Assembly: GCF_009793335.1 (NCBI RefSeq)
Contig: NZ_WING01000002.1
Coordinates: forward strand, 1,116,001-1,180,000
Source of the DNA: Actinomadura sp. J1-007
Lineage (GTDB): Bacteria > Actinomycetota > Actinomycetes > Streptosporangiales > Streptosporangiaceae
Direction of reading: 5' to 3'
Length of the DNA stretch: 64,000 nt
Shown here: positions 16,642 to 25,878 of the stretch, one piece after another
Layout of the letters: each line of letters opens with the position of its first letter
How positions within the stretch are numbered: position 1 is the stretch's first letter
Made by a program: the position numbers and the translations under genes
Notes under the pieces: model-generated
Database searches by the model: none
Told to the model about the DNA's origin: nothing
What the model saw: only the letters and a program-made list of their open reading frames with translations

Positions 16642-18486
16642 ATGACGGTGCCGCCCGAAGAACTCGAACTGGCCGCCGCCTTCCCTCCGGCCGAGCGCGA
16701 CCGGTGGCGGGAGATGGTGAAGGGGGTGCTGCGCAAGTCCGGCGCGGCGTCCGATGACACCCCCCTTGAGGACGTCGAGGGCCTGCTCGCCCGCACGTCC
16801 TACGACGGCGTGCCGATCGCCGCGCTCTACACCGCCGACGACGCCGCTCCCGGCCGTCCCGGCCTCGCGCCCTACGTGCGCGAGGTCCGGCCCGACGGGG
16901 AGGGCCTCGCGGGCTGGGACGTCCGCCAGCGGCACGCCCACCCCGACCCGGCGGTCGCGCGCGAGGCGATCCTCGCCGACCTGGAGAACGGCGCGACGTC
17001 GCTGTGGCTCGTCCTCGGCGACGCGGGCCTGCCCGTCGCGGCCCTGCCCGAGGCGCTGCGCGGCGTCCACCTGAACCTCGCGCCGGTCGTGCTGGACGCC
17101 GGGGAGCGGACCGCCGAGGCCGCCGACCGGTTCCTCGCCCTGGCCGCCGAGCGCGAGCAGGCCGCGGAGGTCGCCGGGAGCCTCGGCGCGGACCCCCTCG
17201 GCCTCGCCGCCCGCACCGGCGCGCGCGTGCCGGTCGAGCCCGCCGCCGAGCTGGCCGCACGGTGCGTCCGCGAGTTCCCGAGGATGCGCGCCGTGACCGT
17301 GGACGGCACCGTCCACCACGACGCGGGCGGCTCCGACGCCGAGGAGCTCGGCGGCGCGGTCGCCGCCGGGGTCGCGTACCTGCGGGCCCTCACCGCGGCC
17401 GGGCTGAGCGCCGCCGAGGCGTTCGGGCAGATCGAGTTCCGGCTCGCCGTGAACGCCGACCAGTTCCTGTCGATCGCGAAGCTGCGCGCCGCGCGCCGCC
17501 TCTGGGCCCGCGTCGCCGAGGTGACCGGCGAGGCCGCCGGGGACGCCGGCGGCGGGGACGGCGCGGAGGCGCGGATCCACGCGGTCACCTCCTCGGCGAT
17601 GATGACCCGCCGCGACCCGTGGGTGAACATGCTGCGCACGACCGTCGCGACGTTCGCCGCCGGGGTCGGCGGCGCGGACGCGGTGACCGTCCAGCCGTTC
17701 GACGCCCGGCTCGGCCTCCCCGACGACTTCGCGCGGCGCGTGGCCCGCAACACCCAGACGCTGCTGCTGGAGGAGTCGAGCCTCGCCCGCGTCGTGGACC
17801 CGGCGGGCGGCTCCTGGTACGTCGAGCGCGTCACCGAGGACCTCGCCCAGGCGGCCTGGGCCTGGTTCACCGAGATCGAACGCGCCGGAGGCTTCGCCGC
17901 GGCCCTCGAATCGGGCCTCATCGCCGAACGGCTCGCCGCGACGTGGGCCCGCCGCCGCAAGGACATCGCCCGCCGCAAGGCGCCCCTCACGGGGGTCAGC
18001 GAATTCCCGAACCTGGCCGAGAAACTGCCCGAACGCGCCCCCGCGCCGTCCGCCCCGTCGGGCGGGCTGCCCGTCGTCCGGTACGCGCAGGACTTCGAGG
18101 CCCTCCGCGACCGTTCCGACGCGCACGCCGAACGGACCGGGACGCGTCCCGCCGTCTACCTCGCCACGCTCGGGCCGATCGCCGTGCACACCGCGCGCGC
18201 GTCGTTCGCCGCCAACCTCTTCCAGGCGGGCGGGATCGAGACGGTCAGCGGCCCGCCGGAGGAGTTCGCGGCGTCCGGCGCGAAGGTCGCCTGCCTGTGC
18301 TCCAGCGACAAGCTCTACGGGGAGGGCGCGTCCGCCGCGGCCCGGACCCTCAGGGAAGCGGGGGCGGTAAGGGTATGGCTGGCGGGCAAGGGTTCCTACG
18401 ATGGAGTGGACGATCAGATCTTCGCGGGCTGTGACGCGGTCGCGACGCTGGAGACCACCCTCCACGATCTGGGAGTGAGCGAATGA
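16642..18486 (+). CDS. mutA: Methylmalonyl-CoA mutase, small (beta) subunit
   Basis: 614 residues. It has the MutA/MutB barrel (VTSSAMMTRRDPWVNMLRTT, then ARNTQTLLLEESSLARVVDPAGGSWYVE) and a degenerate B12-domain remnant in which the cobalt-ligand DxHxxG motif is missing, as expected for the non-catalytic subunit. With MutB it forms the heterodimer that interconverts methylmalonyl-CoA and succinyl-CoA in propionate, odd-chain fatty-acid and branched amino-acid catabolism. The stop overlaps the mutB start (ATGA). A TACGAT -10-like box lies 7 nt before the ATG. Confidence 0.95.
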   Translation: MTVPPEELELAAAFPPAERDRWREMVKGVLRKSGAASDDTPLEDVEGLLARTSYDGVPIAALYTADDAAPGRPGLAPYVREVRPDGEGLAGWDVRQRHAHPDPAVAREAILADLENGATSLWLVLGDAGLPVAALPEALRGVHLNLAPVVLDAGERTAEAADRFLALAAEREQAAEVAGSLGADPLGLAARTGARVPVEPAAELAARCVREFPRMRAVTVDGTVHHDAGGSDAEELGGAVAAGVAYLRALTAAGLSAAEAFGQIEFRLAVNADQFLSIAKLRAARRLWARVAEVTGEAAGDAGGGDGAEARIHAVTSSAMMTRRDPWVNMLRTTVATFAAGVGGADAVTVQPFDARLGLPDDFARRVARNTQTLLLEESSLARVVDPAGGSWYVERVTEDLAQAAWAWFTEIERAGGFAAALESGLIAERLAATWARRRKDIARRKAPLTGVSEFPNLAEKLPERAPAPSAPSGGLPVVRYAQDFEALRDRSDAHAERTGTRPAVYLATLGPIAVHTARASFAANLFQAGGIETVSGPPEEFAASGAKVACLCSSDKLYGEGASAAARTLREAGAVRVWLAGKGSYDGVDDQIFAGCDAVATLETTLHDLGVSE

Positions 18487-20695
18487 TCCCCGACTTCTCC
18501 GAGGTCGAGCTCGGAACGGCGCCCGGGGCGGACGAGGCCGCCAAGCGGTGGCGCGCCGCCGCGGCCGAGGCCACCGGGCGGGACCCCGACGCCCTTACGT
18601 GGGAGACCCCCGAGGGCATCGGCGTCCGGCCCCTCTACACCGGCGACGACCTCGCCGGGCTCGACTTCCTCGGCACCTACCCGGGCATCGCGCCGTACCT
18701 GCGCGGCCCCTACCCCGCCATGTACGCCACGCAGCCCTGGACGATCCGGCAGTACGCCGGGTTCTCCACCGCCGAGGAGTCCAACGCGTTCTACCGGCGC
18801 AACCTCGCCGCCGGGCAGAAGGGCCTGTCGGTCGCGTTCGACCTCGCCACCCACCGCGGCTACGACTCCGACCACCCGCGCGTCGCGGGCGACGTCGGCA
18901 TGGCGGGCGTCGCGATCGACTCGATCTACGACATGCGGCAGCTCTTCGACGGCATCCCGCTCGACCGGATGAGCGTGTCGATGACCATGAACGGCGCGGT
19001 GCTGCCCGTCCTCGCGCTCTACATCGCGGCGGCGCAGGAGCAGGGGGTCGAGCCCGAGCGGCTCGCCGGGACCATCCAGAACGACATCCTCAAGGAGTTC
19101 ATGGTCCGCAACACCTACATCTACCCCCGGCGCCGTCGATGCGGATCATCTCCGACATCTTCGCGTTCACCTCGCAGCGGATGCCGAAGTACAACTCCAT
19201 CTCGATCTCCGGCTACCACATCCAGGAGGCCGGGGCCACGGCCGACCTGGAGCTGGCCTACACCCTCGCGGACGGCGTGGAGTACATCCGCGCGGGCCGC
19301 GACGCGGGGCTCGACATCGACGCGTTCGCGCCGCGCCTGTCGTTCTTCTGGGCGATCGGGATGAACTTCTTCATGGAGGTCGCCAAGCTCCGCGCCGCGC
19401 GCCTCCTGTGGGCCAAGCTCGTCAAGACGTTCGACCCGAAGAACCCGAAGTCGCTCTCCCTGCGCACCCACTCGCAGACCTCGGGCTGGTCGCTCACCGC
19501 GCAGGACGTCTTCAACAACGTCGCCCGCACCTGCGTCGAGGCGATGGCCGCCACGCAGGGCCACACCCAGTCGCTGCACACCAACGCGCTGGACGAGGCC
19601 CTCGCCCTGCCGACCGACTTCTCCGCCCGCATCGCCCGCAACACCCAGCTCCTGCTCCAGCAGGAGTCCGGCACCACCCGCACGATCGACCCGTGGGGCG
19701 GCAGCGCGTACGTCGAGCGCCTCACCTACGACCTCGCCCGCCGCGCCTGGGGCCACATCACCGAGGTCGAGGACGCGGGCGGCATGGCGCGGGCCATCGA
19801 CGAGGGCCTGCCCAAGCTGCGCATCGAGGAGGCCGCCGCCCGCACGCAGGCCCGCATCGACTCGGGCCGCCAGCCGGTCGTCGGCGTCAACAAGTACCGG
19901 CCGGACGCCGACGAGCCGATCGAGGTCCTCAAGGTCGACAACGCGTCCGTGCGCGCCCAGCAGGTCGAGAAGCTGCGGCGGCTGCGCGAGGAACGCGACG
20001 AGGCCGCCGCCGCGTCCGCCCTGGAGGCGCTGACCCGCGCCGCCGAGGCCGCCGAGAACGGCACCCGCGGCCCCGGCCTGGACCAGAACCTGCTGGCCCT
20101 CGCCATCGACGCCGCCCGCGCCAAGGCCACCGTCGGCGAGATCTCCGACGCGCTGGAGAGGACGTACGGGCGCCACGCCGCGCAGATCCGTACGATCTCC
20201 GGCGTGTACCGCGAGGAGGCGGGTGAGGTGACCGCGATCGAGAAGGCGCGCGCCGCGACGGCCGCCTTCGAGGAGGCCGAGGGCCGCCGCCCCCGCATCC
20301 TCGTCGCCAAGATGGGGCAGGACGGGCACGACCGCGGCCAGAAGGTGATCGCGACCGGGTTCGCCGACCTCGGCTTCGACGTGGACGTGGGCCCGCTGTT
20401 CCAGACCCCGGGCGAGGTCGCCCGGCAGGCCGTCGAGGCCGACGTGCACGTCGTCGGCGTCAACTCGCTGGCGGCCGGCCACCTCACCCTCGTCCCCGCG
20501 CTGCGCGCGGAGCTGGCCGAGCTGGGCCGCGACGACATCATGATCGTCGTGGGCGGGGTCATCCCGCCCGGCGACTTCGAGGAGCTGCGCGCCGCCGGCG
20601 CCGCCGCGATCTTCCCGCCCGGCACGGTCCTCGCCGAGGCCGCGACCGGCCTCCTGGACGACCTCGCGCGGAAACTCGGGCATGGCGCCTCCTGA
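18483..20695 (+). CDS. mutB: Methylmalonyl-CoA mutase, large (alpha) subunit (one apparent frameshift)
   Basis: The catalytic subunit. The N-terminal barrel has TYPGIAPYLRGPYPAMY and QPWTIRQYAGFSTAEESN, the centre has LSLRTHSQTSGWSL, and the C-terminal cobalamin domain has KMGQDGHDRGQKVIATG (His is the lower cobalt ligand) and GVNSLAAGHLTLVPAL. The frame breaks at 19124-19128, within the conserved NTYIYPPAPSMRIISDIF; one added C restores it and gives 737 residues, the normal length. Since MutB, MutA and MeaB are otherwise intact, a sequence error is far likelier than loss of function. Confidence 0.93.
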
Positions 20696-21662
20696 CCTGG
20701 ACGACTACGTCAAGGGCGTGCGGGACGGCGCGCGGGCGTGGATCGCGCGGTCGATCACGCTGGTCGAGTCGTCCCGGGCCGACCACCGCGAGCTCGCCCA
20801 GCGGCTGCTCGCCGAGCTGGCCCCGTACGGCGGCGGCGCCCGGCGGGTCGGCGTCACCGGCGTGCCCGGCGTCGGCAAGTCCACGTTCATCGACGCGCTC
20901 GGCAGCGACCTCACCGCGGCCGGGCACCGCGTCGCGGTGCTCGCCGTCGACCCGTCCTCGACCCGTACGGGCGGCAGCATCCTCGGCGACAAGACCCGGA
21001 TGCAGCGCCTCGCCGTCGATCCCAACGCGTTCATCCGGCCGTCCCCGACGGCGGGCACGCTCGGCGGCGTCGCCAAGGCCACCCGCGAGGCGATGGTGGT
21101 GATGGAGGCCGCCGGGTACGACGTGGTGCTGGTCGAGACGGTCGGCGTCGGGCAGTCGGAGACGACCGTGGCCGAGATGGTCGACTCGTTCCTGTTCCTG
21201 ACCCTCGCCCGCACCGGCGACCAGCTCCAGGGCATCAAGAAGGGGGTCCTGGAGCTGGCCGACGTCATCGCGGTCAACAAGGCCGACGGCCCCCACGCGA
21301 TGGAGGCGAAGAAGGCCGCGCGGGAGCTGGCCGGGGCGCTGCGGCTGCTGCGCAGCGACGAGCGCGTCCGCGACACCCCCGTCCTGACGTGCAGCGCGAA
21401 GGAGGGCACGGGCCTCGGCGAGGTCTGGACGCGCCTGGTCGAGCACCAGGAGCGGCTGCGGGAGTCGGGCGAGCTGGAGGCGCGGCGGCGCGGCCAGCAG
21501 GTCCGGTGGGTGTGGGCGATGGTCCGCGAGCGGCTGCTCGCCGACCTCCGCGAGCATCCCGCCGTCCGCGAACTGGCCCCCGAGCTGGAGGCCCGCGTCG
21601 CCGACGGCACGGTGCCCCCGGCCGTCGCCGCCGAACGGATCCTGGGCGCGTTCACCCGCTGA
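20682..21662 (+). CDS. meaB: Methylmalonyl-CoA mutase-associated GTPase MeaB
   Basis: 326 residues of the ArgK/MeaB G3E family: P-loop GVTGVPGVGKST (about 57-68), VLAVDPSSTRTGGSILGDKTRM, ETVGVGQSE switch region and the NKAD base-recognition motif. It protects and reloads the mutase cofactor in a GTP-dependent manner. It overlaps mutB by 14 bp, so mutA-mutB-meaB is one translationally coupled operon. Confidence 0.95.
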   Translation: MAPPDLDDYVKGVRDGARAWIARSITLVESSRADHRELAQRLLAELAPYGGGARRVGVTGVPGVGKSTFIDALGSDLTAAGHRVAVLAVDPSSTRTGGSILGDKTRMQRLAVDPNAFIRPSPTAGTLGGVAKATREAMVVMEAAGYDVVLVETVGVGQSETTVAEMVDSFLFLTLARTGDQLQGIKKGVLELADVIAVNKADGPHAMEAKKAARELAGALRLLRSDERVRDTPVLTCSAKEGTGLGEVWTRLVEHQERLRESGELEARRRGQQVRWVWAMVRERLLADLREHPAVRELAPELEARVADGTVPPAVAAERILGAFTR

Positions 21663-21728
21663 GCGCACCGGCCCGCATCGGCCCCCTTGGTTGTGCGGGG
21701 AACCGGGTCGGGCCGGGCCCCCATCCTG

Positions 21729-21740
21729 TACAAAAGTCTG
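21729..21740 (+). promoter_or_regulatory. -10-like box placed for a leaderless mRNA
   Basis: TACAAA (21729-21734) is followed by exactly 6 nt and then the ATG at 21741, with no Shine-Dalgarno. This spacing puts transcription start at or next to the A of the ATG. Confidence 0.4.
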
Positions 21741-22715
21741 ATGGACGTCATCGCGCTCGATGATCCGACGGACGCGCAGATCCGCCAGTGGCACGCCGTC
21801 CTCGCCGCCGTGCACGCCGCCGACCCCGCGGGCGAGCCGGCGCCCGAGGCCGAGCACACCGCGGAGCGGCTGCTCGGCGCCGGAGCGGAGACGCGGCTGT
21901 GGGCCGTCCCGGACGGCGCGGGCGGTTTCGCCGCCGTGGCCGCGCTGCGCCTGCCCGGCGGCCCCGGCGCCGACCGGCCCGCCGAGATCGACATCCAGGT
22001 CCGGCCCGGCCACCGCCGCCGCGGCGTCGGCGGGCGGCTGCTCGCCGTCGCCGCCGGAGGGCTGCGCGCCGACGGCCGCTCCAGCGTCATCGCGCAGGTC
22101 CTCGCTGGCACGCCCGCCGTCCCGTTCCTGGAGTCGTACGGCTTCGAGTGCGTCGTGACCCTGCGCGGCCTCCTGCTGCGCCTCGACGACCTGCCCGAGG
22201 GCCGCGTCGCGGGCCTCGTCGCCGCAGGGCCGCCGGGCTACGGCCTCGTCCGCTGGCGCGGCGTCGTCCCCGACGAGCACGCCGACGCCCTCGCCCGCGC
22301 CAAGGACGCCATGGCCGACCTCGCCGAGTACGAGGGCACCCCCTGGGACGCGCACCGCGTCCGCGAGACCGCCGAGATGGTCGCCAAGCGCGGGGACGAC
22401 CTCTACACGGTCGCGGCGCTGCGCGGCCCGGCCATCGCGGGGTTCACCGAGGTCGTCGTCCCCCTCGGCGCCGCCGGGCGCGCGGCCCAGTACGACACCG
22501 CCGTCGTCCCCGAGCACCGGGGCCGGCGCCTCGGCATCTGGGTGAAGGCCGCGATGCTGGAGTGGCTCGCGACCGAGCGCCCCGACGTCCGCGAGATCGA
22601 GACCGACAACGCGGGCGACAACGTCCACATGCTCGCCGTCAACGAGGAGCTCGGCTTCCGCTGGCAGCGCGAGTCCCGCGAGTACCTGGCCCGCGCCGCC
22701 GACCTCCCCCGCTGA
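21741..22715 (+). CDS. GNAT-family N-acetyltransferase, two tandem GNAT folds
   Basis: 324 residues. The first GNAT-like domain has the acetyl-CoA loop VRPGHRRRGVGGRLL (about residue 90). The second ends with VVPEHRGRRLGIWVKAAMLEWL and EIETDNAGDNVHMLAVNEELGFRW, the classical motif A/B region. Double-GNAT proteins of this type include mycothiol synthase-like and aminoglycoside-modifying relatives, but the substrate here cannot be inferred. The ATG at 21741 was chosen because of the leaderless promoter just upstream. It is transcribed separately from meaB. Confidence 0.85.
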   Translation: MDVIALDDPTDAQIRQWHAVLAAVHAADPAGEPAPEAEHTAERLLGAGAETRLWAVPDGAGGFAAVAALRLPGGPGADRPAEIDIQVRPGHRRRGVGGRLLAVAAGGLRADGRSSVIAQVLAGTPAVPFLESYGFECVVTLRGLLLRLDDLPEGRVAGLVAAGPPGYGLVRWRGVVPDEHADALARAKDAMADLAEYEGTPWDAHRVRETAEMVAKRGDDLYTVAALRGPAIAGFTEVVVPLGAAGRAAQYDTAVVPEHRGRRLGIWVKAAMLEWLATERPDVREIETDNAGDNVHMLAVNEELGFRWQRESREYLARAADLPR

Positions 22716-22788
22716 CCCCCTTCCCCCGGGCTTATCCACAGAACGTGATTCGAGTATCACCCGCCGTGGCCGGGAGGCCAGCCTGGAC

Positions 22789-22815
22789 GCGGCGCGGGCA
22801 CGAGGCCCGCGCCGC
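22789..22815 (+). terminator. 11-bp hairpin between acetyltransferase and hypothetical gene
   Basis: GCGGCGCGGGC (22789-22799) and GCCCGCGCCGC (22805-22815) pair perfectly around a 5-nt loop. It lies 21 bp before the next start codon, so it could be a terminator or a 5' leader hairpin. A single DnaA-box-like TTATCCACA lies at 22732-22740. Confidence 0.4.
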
Positions 22816-22835
22816 CGTCCCGAGGAGGCCGCCCC

Positions 22836-23726
22836 ATGGGCCCACGGCTCACCCTGCACGTCCCCGCGTCCGTCACCACCCGCTACCTGGTCGCGACCGA
22901 CGACCGCGCCACCCCCGACGCCGGCTACCTCCGCGACGCCCTCCCGCGCACCGCGCTGGCGCGCGTCGCCCGCGACCTGCTCGGCACGCCGCTGCTGACC
23001 GTCGCCCCCGGACTCGACGCCCCCACCCGCTGGAGCGAGCGGCTCGGCACGCTGGGCGGTGCCGCCGACGCCCTCGAACGGGTCGCCGCGGCCACCCGGC
23101 ACGTCGTCGTCACCGCCACCGCCGCGCCCGCCGCGCAGCCCCGCCATGCCCAGGCCGCCCGCCTCGCCGTCCGCGCCCTCGCCGCCGCCACCGGCGGGGC
23201 CGTCGTCGACCTCGACGCCAACCAGGTCCTGCCGCCGCGGCCCGCCGAGCCCGAGCGGTTCGTCCTCGGCCAGGAGTGGACCGGGGTGTTCCTCTCCCTC
23301 GACGGGCAGGGTGACGGGTCGCTCGTACGGGCCGAGACCTGCGGGATGCACCGCTTCGGGCTGCCCGAGCTCGCCGCGGCCCGGGTGCCCTACGCGCACA
23401 TGCTCACCTCCGCCAACCTGATGCGGGCGCTCGCCCACCGGATGCTCGCCGAGCACCTGGTCTGGCTGGCCGCCGGCCCGCCGTCCGGCCCGCGCACCGT
23501 CCCGGCGCGGTGTCGGGCGACCGGCGACGACGTCCTGCGCTTCTGGGGAGCACGCCCGGAGGGCCGCCCCGGCCTGAGCGTCGACCTGGTCCGCACGCCC
23601 GCAGGCTGCCCCGGATGCGACGCCGCCCTGGAGGCCGTCCCACCCGACAACGCCGGCACCGCCTGGTGGGACGACCACGCAGCCACCGCCCTCCCCAAAA
23701 TCCTCTGGGCCGACCCATCCCCCTGA
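22836..23726 (+). CDS. Hypothetical protein, 296 aa
   Basis: The ATG follows a GAGGAGG ribosome site. The protein is soluble, Ala/Arg-rich and without membrane helices. Visible features are an N-terminal beta-rich LTLHVPASVTTRYLV, a central ATGGAVVDLDANQVLP segment with a later LGQEWTGVFLSLDG, and a C-terminal CPGCDAAL that could bind metal. I do not recognise the family. Its codon usage is like its neighbours. It is followed by a repeat-containing G-rich spacer and the tRNA gene. Confidence 0.6.
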   Translation: MGPRLTLHVPASVTTRYLVATDDRATPDAGYLRDALPRTALARVARDLLGTPLLTVAPGLDAPTRWSERLGTLGGAADALERVAAATRHVVVTATAAPAAQPRHAQAARLAVRALAAATGGAVVDLDANQVLPPRPAEPERFVLGQEWTGVFLSLDGQGDGSLVRAETCGMHRFGLPELAAARVPYAHMLTSANLMRALAHRMLAEHLVWLAAGPPSGPRTVPARCRATGDDVLRFWGARPEGRPGLSVDLVRTPAGCPGCDAALEAVPPDNAGTAWWDDHAATALPKILWADPSP

Positions 23727-24084
23727 CCCCCCACCACCCCACGCGAGCCCACCCCACCGCCCCGCGCGAGCCCACCCCCGCCCGTCGATCGTGCGGGGCC
23801 GTCCGCCGTAGTCGAGCGCGTGAAACCGTCCGCCGCCGTTGAAGGGGGTGGGGCGTGCGTCCGGCGTCGTTCACTGCTTGGAGGGGGGCGGGGTGGGGCG
23901 CGGGGGGTCGGCGCTGGTGCGGGTTCGTGGGTGCGTGTCGGCCGTGAGGGGTGCGCGCTTGTCGGGGGCGGGTTTCCGTGCGTCTTCGTTTCCGGGGGGA
24001 AAACATCTTGCTCTCGCCGCGCCGGGTCGGCACTCTGATGAGGGCTTCCGGGAAATACCCGGGAGCAGAGAATTGCCAGACCAT
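23727..24084. other. Intergenic region: short repeats, G-quadruplex motif, tRNA promoter region
   Basis: No gene is seen. Two copies of a 21-23-bp unit containing GCGAGCCCACCCC (about 23737-23780) follow the stop codon. From about 23840 the plus strand becomes strongly G-rich. TTGCTC (24008-24013) and CACTCT (24031-24036), 17 bp apart, could be a weak promoter for the tRNA. Confidence 0.45.
23883..23907 (+). other. Strong G-quadruplex motif
   Basis: Four G runs in the order G6-C-G4-T-G4-CGC-G6, with loops of 1, 1 and 3 nt, give a very stable predicted quadruplex. It is about 180 bp upstream of the tRNA gene. Confidence 0.7.
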
Positions 24085-24155
24085 TCCTTCGTAGTTCAAC
24101 GGCAGAACGCCGCACTGTTAATGCGGATATCCAAGTTCGAATCTTGGCGGAGGAG
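24085..24155 (+). tRNA. tRNA-Asn (anticodon GTT), 71 nt, atypical
   Basis: It folds as a complete cloverleaf. The acceptor stem TCCTTCG/CGGAGGA has one wobble pair. The D stem is GTTC/GAAC with GG in the loop. The anticodon stem CCGCA/TGCGG has loop CTGTTAA (anticodon GTT). The variable loop is 4 nt, and the T arm is CCAAG-TTCGAAT-CTTGG. The discriminator is G and no CCA is encoded. The body is less GC-rich than the surroundings and short for a bacterial tRNA-Asn. It lies 28 bp upstream of an HNH endonuclease gene and may be cotranscribed with it. Confidence 0.88.
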
Positions 24156-24183
24156 CGGGGCGAAGGGGCGAGGAGGTGACCCG

Positions 24184-24624
24184 GTGAACGTGCTCGTCCT
24201 GAACGCGTCCTACGAGCCGTTACAGAAAGTGGACCTGCGGCACGCCATCCGCATGCTGGTGCGCGAGGTGGCCGTCGTCGAGGAGGCGGAGGAGGGCCGG
24301 ACCATCGGCCGCTATCCCGTGCCGCGGGTGCTCAGGCTGGTCCGCTACGTCGCGATGCGCTGGCGGCACGGCCGCCGGCCGCCCTGGAGCAAGCGGGGCG
24401 TCTACCTGCGCGACCGGGGCCGCTGCGGCTACTGCGGCAAGCGCGGCGACACGATCGACCACGTCTTCCCGCAGTCCCGCGGCGGCGGCGACACCTGGGA
24501 CAACACCGTCCTGGCGTGTGGGAAGTGCAACAACCGCAAAGGGAACCGGACGCCCGACGAGGCGGGCCTGCGGCTCCGCGCCGACCTGCGGGTCCCGCGC
24601 TGGGAGGAGCTCGTCGGCCTCTGA
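24184..24624 (+). CDS. HNH endonuclease
   Basis: 146 residues. The N-terminus VLVLNASYEPLQKVDLRHAI matches the widespread NASYEPL-type HNH family. The catalytic zinc-binding core is CGYCGKRGDTIDHVFPQSRGG...TWDNTVLACGKCNNRKGN: CxxC at 81-84, the IDH histidine at 93, Asn 107, CxxC at 112-115. The GTG at 24184 follows a perfect AGGAGGTGA (24171-24179). The tRNA-Asn ends 28 bp upstream with no terminator between, so processing of a joint transcript is likely. The family's biological role is not settled. Confidence 0.88.
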   Translation: MNVLVLNASYEPLQKVDLRHAIRMLVREVAVVEEAEEGRTIGRYPVPRVLRLVRYVAMRWRHGRRPPWSKRGVYLRDRGRCGYCGKRGDTIDHVFPQSRGGGDTWDNTVLACGKCNNRKGNRTPDEAGLRLRADLRVPRWEELVGL

Positions 24625-24633
24625 ACGGGGGCG

Positions 24634-24712
24634 GGCGGGCCCGCGCGCACGGGGCGCGCGGGCCCGCCGCGACGGGGGAGGGGCCGGACCGCCGCGCCGG
24701 CGGCCCGGCCCC
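24634..24712 (+). terminator. Two tandem GC hairpins after the HNH gene
   Basis: The first hairpin has a 15-bp perfect stem (24634-24648 with 24654-24668, loop ACGGG). The second has 8+6 bp with one mismatch (24680-24712, loop CGC). There is no U-tract. They start 10 bp after the HNH stop and probably end the tRNA-HNH transcript. Confidence 0.65.
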
Positions 24713-24818
24713 GATGTAACGAATGCGTGACTCTGTGTGTTTATCTGAGTATGCGTGGCCAAATGGGCGATTGTGGTAGCGTGCCGCCAATCTTCAGCGC
24801 GTTATTGAGGAGAGATCT

Positions 24819-25841
24819 GTGGCGGCCTTCGATGCCAGCGGCCGGACCCCGCGCTCCGCGCCGGGCCGTTCGCGCTCCAAACGGTACGTGGCGATCGCGC
24901 TCGTACTCGGGGCCTCGGCGGTGCTGCCGCCCGCGACGGGCAGCGCCGCGAGCGTCCAGGCGGCGCCGAAGAAGGACCTGAAGAAGGAGTACGCCAAGCT
25001 CAAGAAGCGCGCGAGCGCCCTGTCCAAGGAGTACCGCGGCGAGCTGATCACCCTCGACCAGGCCAAGCGCGCCGCCGAGCGCGCGGGCTCGGACGCCGAA
25101 CGCCTCGGCCGCGAGTACGAGACGGCCCGCGCCGACGTCCGCCGCCTCGCCGCGTCCTCCTACATGACGGGGCGGCTCGACACGCTCCCGATGGTCACCG
25201 CCGAGGACCCGGCCGCCTCGATCCGCGACGCGGCCACCCTCCAGCACCTCGCGACCAGGAACAGCCAGCGCATCGCCAACCTGCGGACCCTGTCCACCCA
25301 GGCCGTCCAGTCGCAGCAGCAGGCCAGGACCAAGCTGGAGGCCGTCCGCAAGGAGATCGACGACCTGGAGGGGCAGCGCGCCCGCGTCAAGAAGCTGCTG
25401 GTCAAGTACAAGCCCGAGACCCCCACCACCCCGTCCGGCGGGTCCGGTAAGCCCGACGACGTCAGCGGCGCCAAGTCGCCCCTCGTCGGCCCCACCATGA
25501 CCGCCCGGATGCGCACCGCGATGCTCGCGATCGACGGCAGGTTCGGCCCGTTCCCCACGATCGGCTGCTCGCGCCCCGGCGACCCGCAGGACCACGGCTC
25601 CGGCCGCGCCTGCGACTTCATGGAGGCGACCGGCGGCAAGATGCCGAGCGCCTCCGCCAAGTCCCACGGCGACGCCGTCGCGCAGTACGTGATCAGCAAC
25701 GCGTCCCGCCTCGGCATCAAGTACGTCATCTGGCGGCAGCGCATCTACGACATGCGCGGCAGCGGCGGCTGGCGCCAGATGGAGGACCGCGGCAGCGTCA
25801 CCCAGAACCACTACGACCACGTCCACGTGTCGGTCCTCTGA
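24819..25841 (+). CDS. Secreted coiled-coil protein with C-terminal ARB_07466-like domain
   Basis: 340 residues with a GTG start behind AGGAGAG. A basic N-terminus and hydrophobic helix (VAIALVLGASAVLPPATGSAAS) form a signal peptide. Residues 50-200 are a long coiled coil (KKDLKKEYAKLKKRASALSKEY and similar), as in RipA/NlpC-type wall hydrolases. The C-terminal 110 residues (GCSRPGDPQDHGSGRACDFM ... VTQNHYDHVHVSVL) carry conserved His/Asp positions of the ARB_07466-like domain, which resembles DD-peptidase folds. A cell-envelope role is likely; enzymatic activity is unproven. Confidence 0.82.
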   Translation: MAAFDASGRTPRSAPGRSRSKRYVAIALVLGASAVLPPATGSAASVQAAPKKDLKKEYAKLKKRASALSKEYRGELITLDQAKRAAERAGSDAERLGREYETARADVRRLAASSYMTGRLDTLPMVTAEDPAASIRDAATLQHLATRNSQRIANLRTLSTQAVQSQQQARTKLEAVRKEIDDLEGQRARVKKLLVKYKPETPTTPSGGSGKPDDVSGAKSPLVGPTMTARMRTAMLAIDGRFGPFPTIGCSRPGDPQDHGSGRACDFMEATGGKMPSASAKSHGDAVAQYVISNASRLGIKYVIWRQRIYDMRGSGGWRQMEDRGSVTQNHYDHVHVSVL

Positions 25842-25878
25842 CCCGAACCGCCCGCCCAGCGGGGCGGGAGGGGCCGGG

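Noticed and set aside
22732..22740. TTATCCACA as a replication origin element
   Set aside because: It is a single DnaA-box match. No cluster of boxes, no dnaA/dnaN neighbours and no AT-rich region are present.
24713..24818. Cyclic-di-AMP (ydaO-type) riboswitch before the coiled-coil wall protein gene
   Set aside because: The gene type made it worth checking, but the leader is only about 105 nt and I could not find the conserved core elements.
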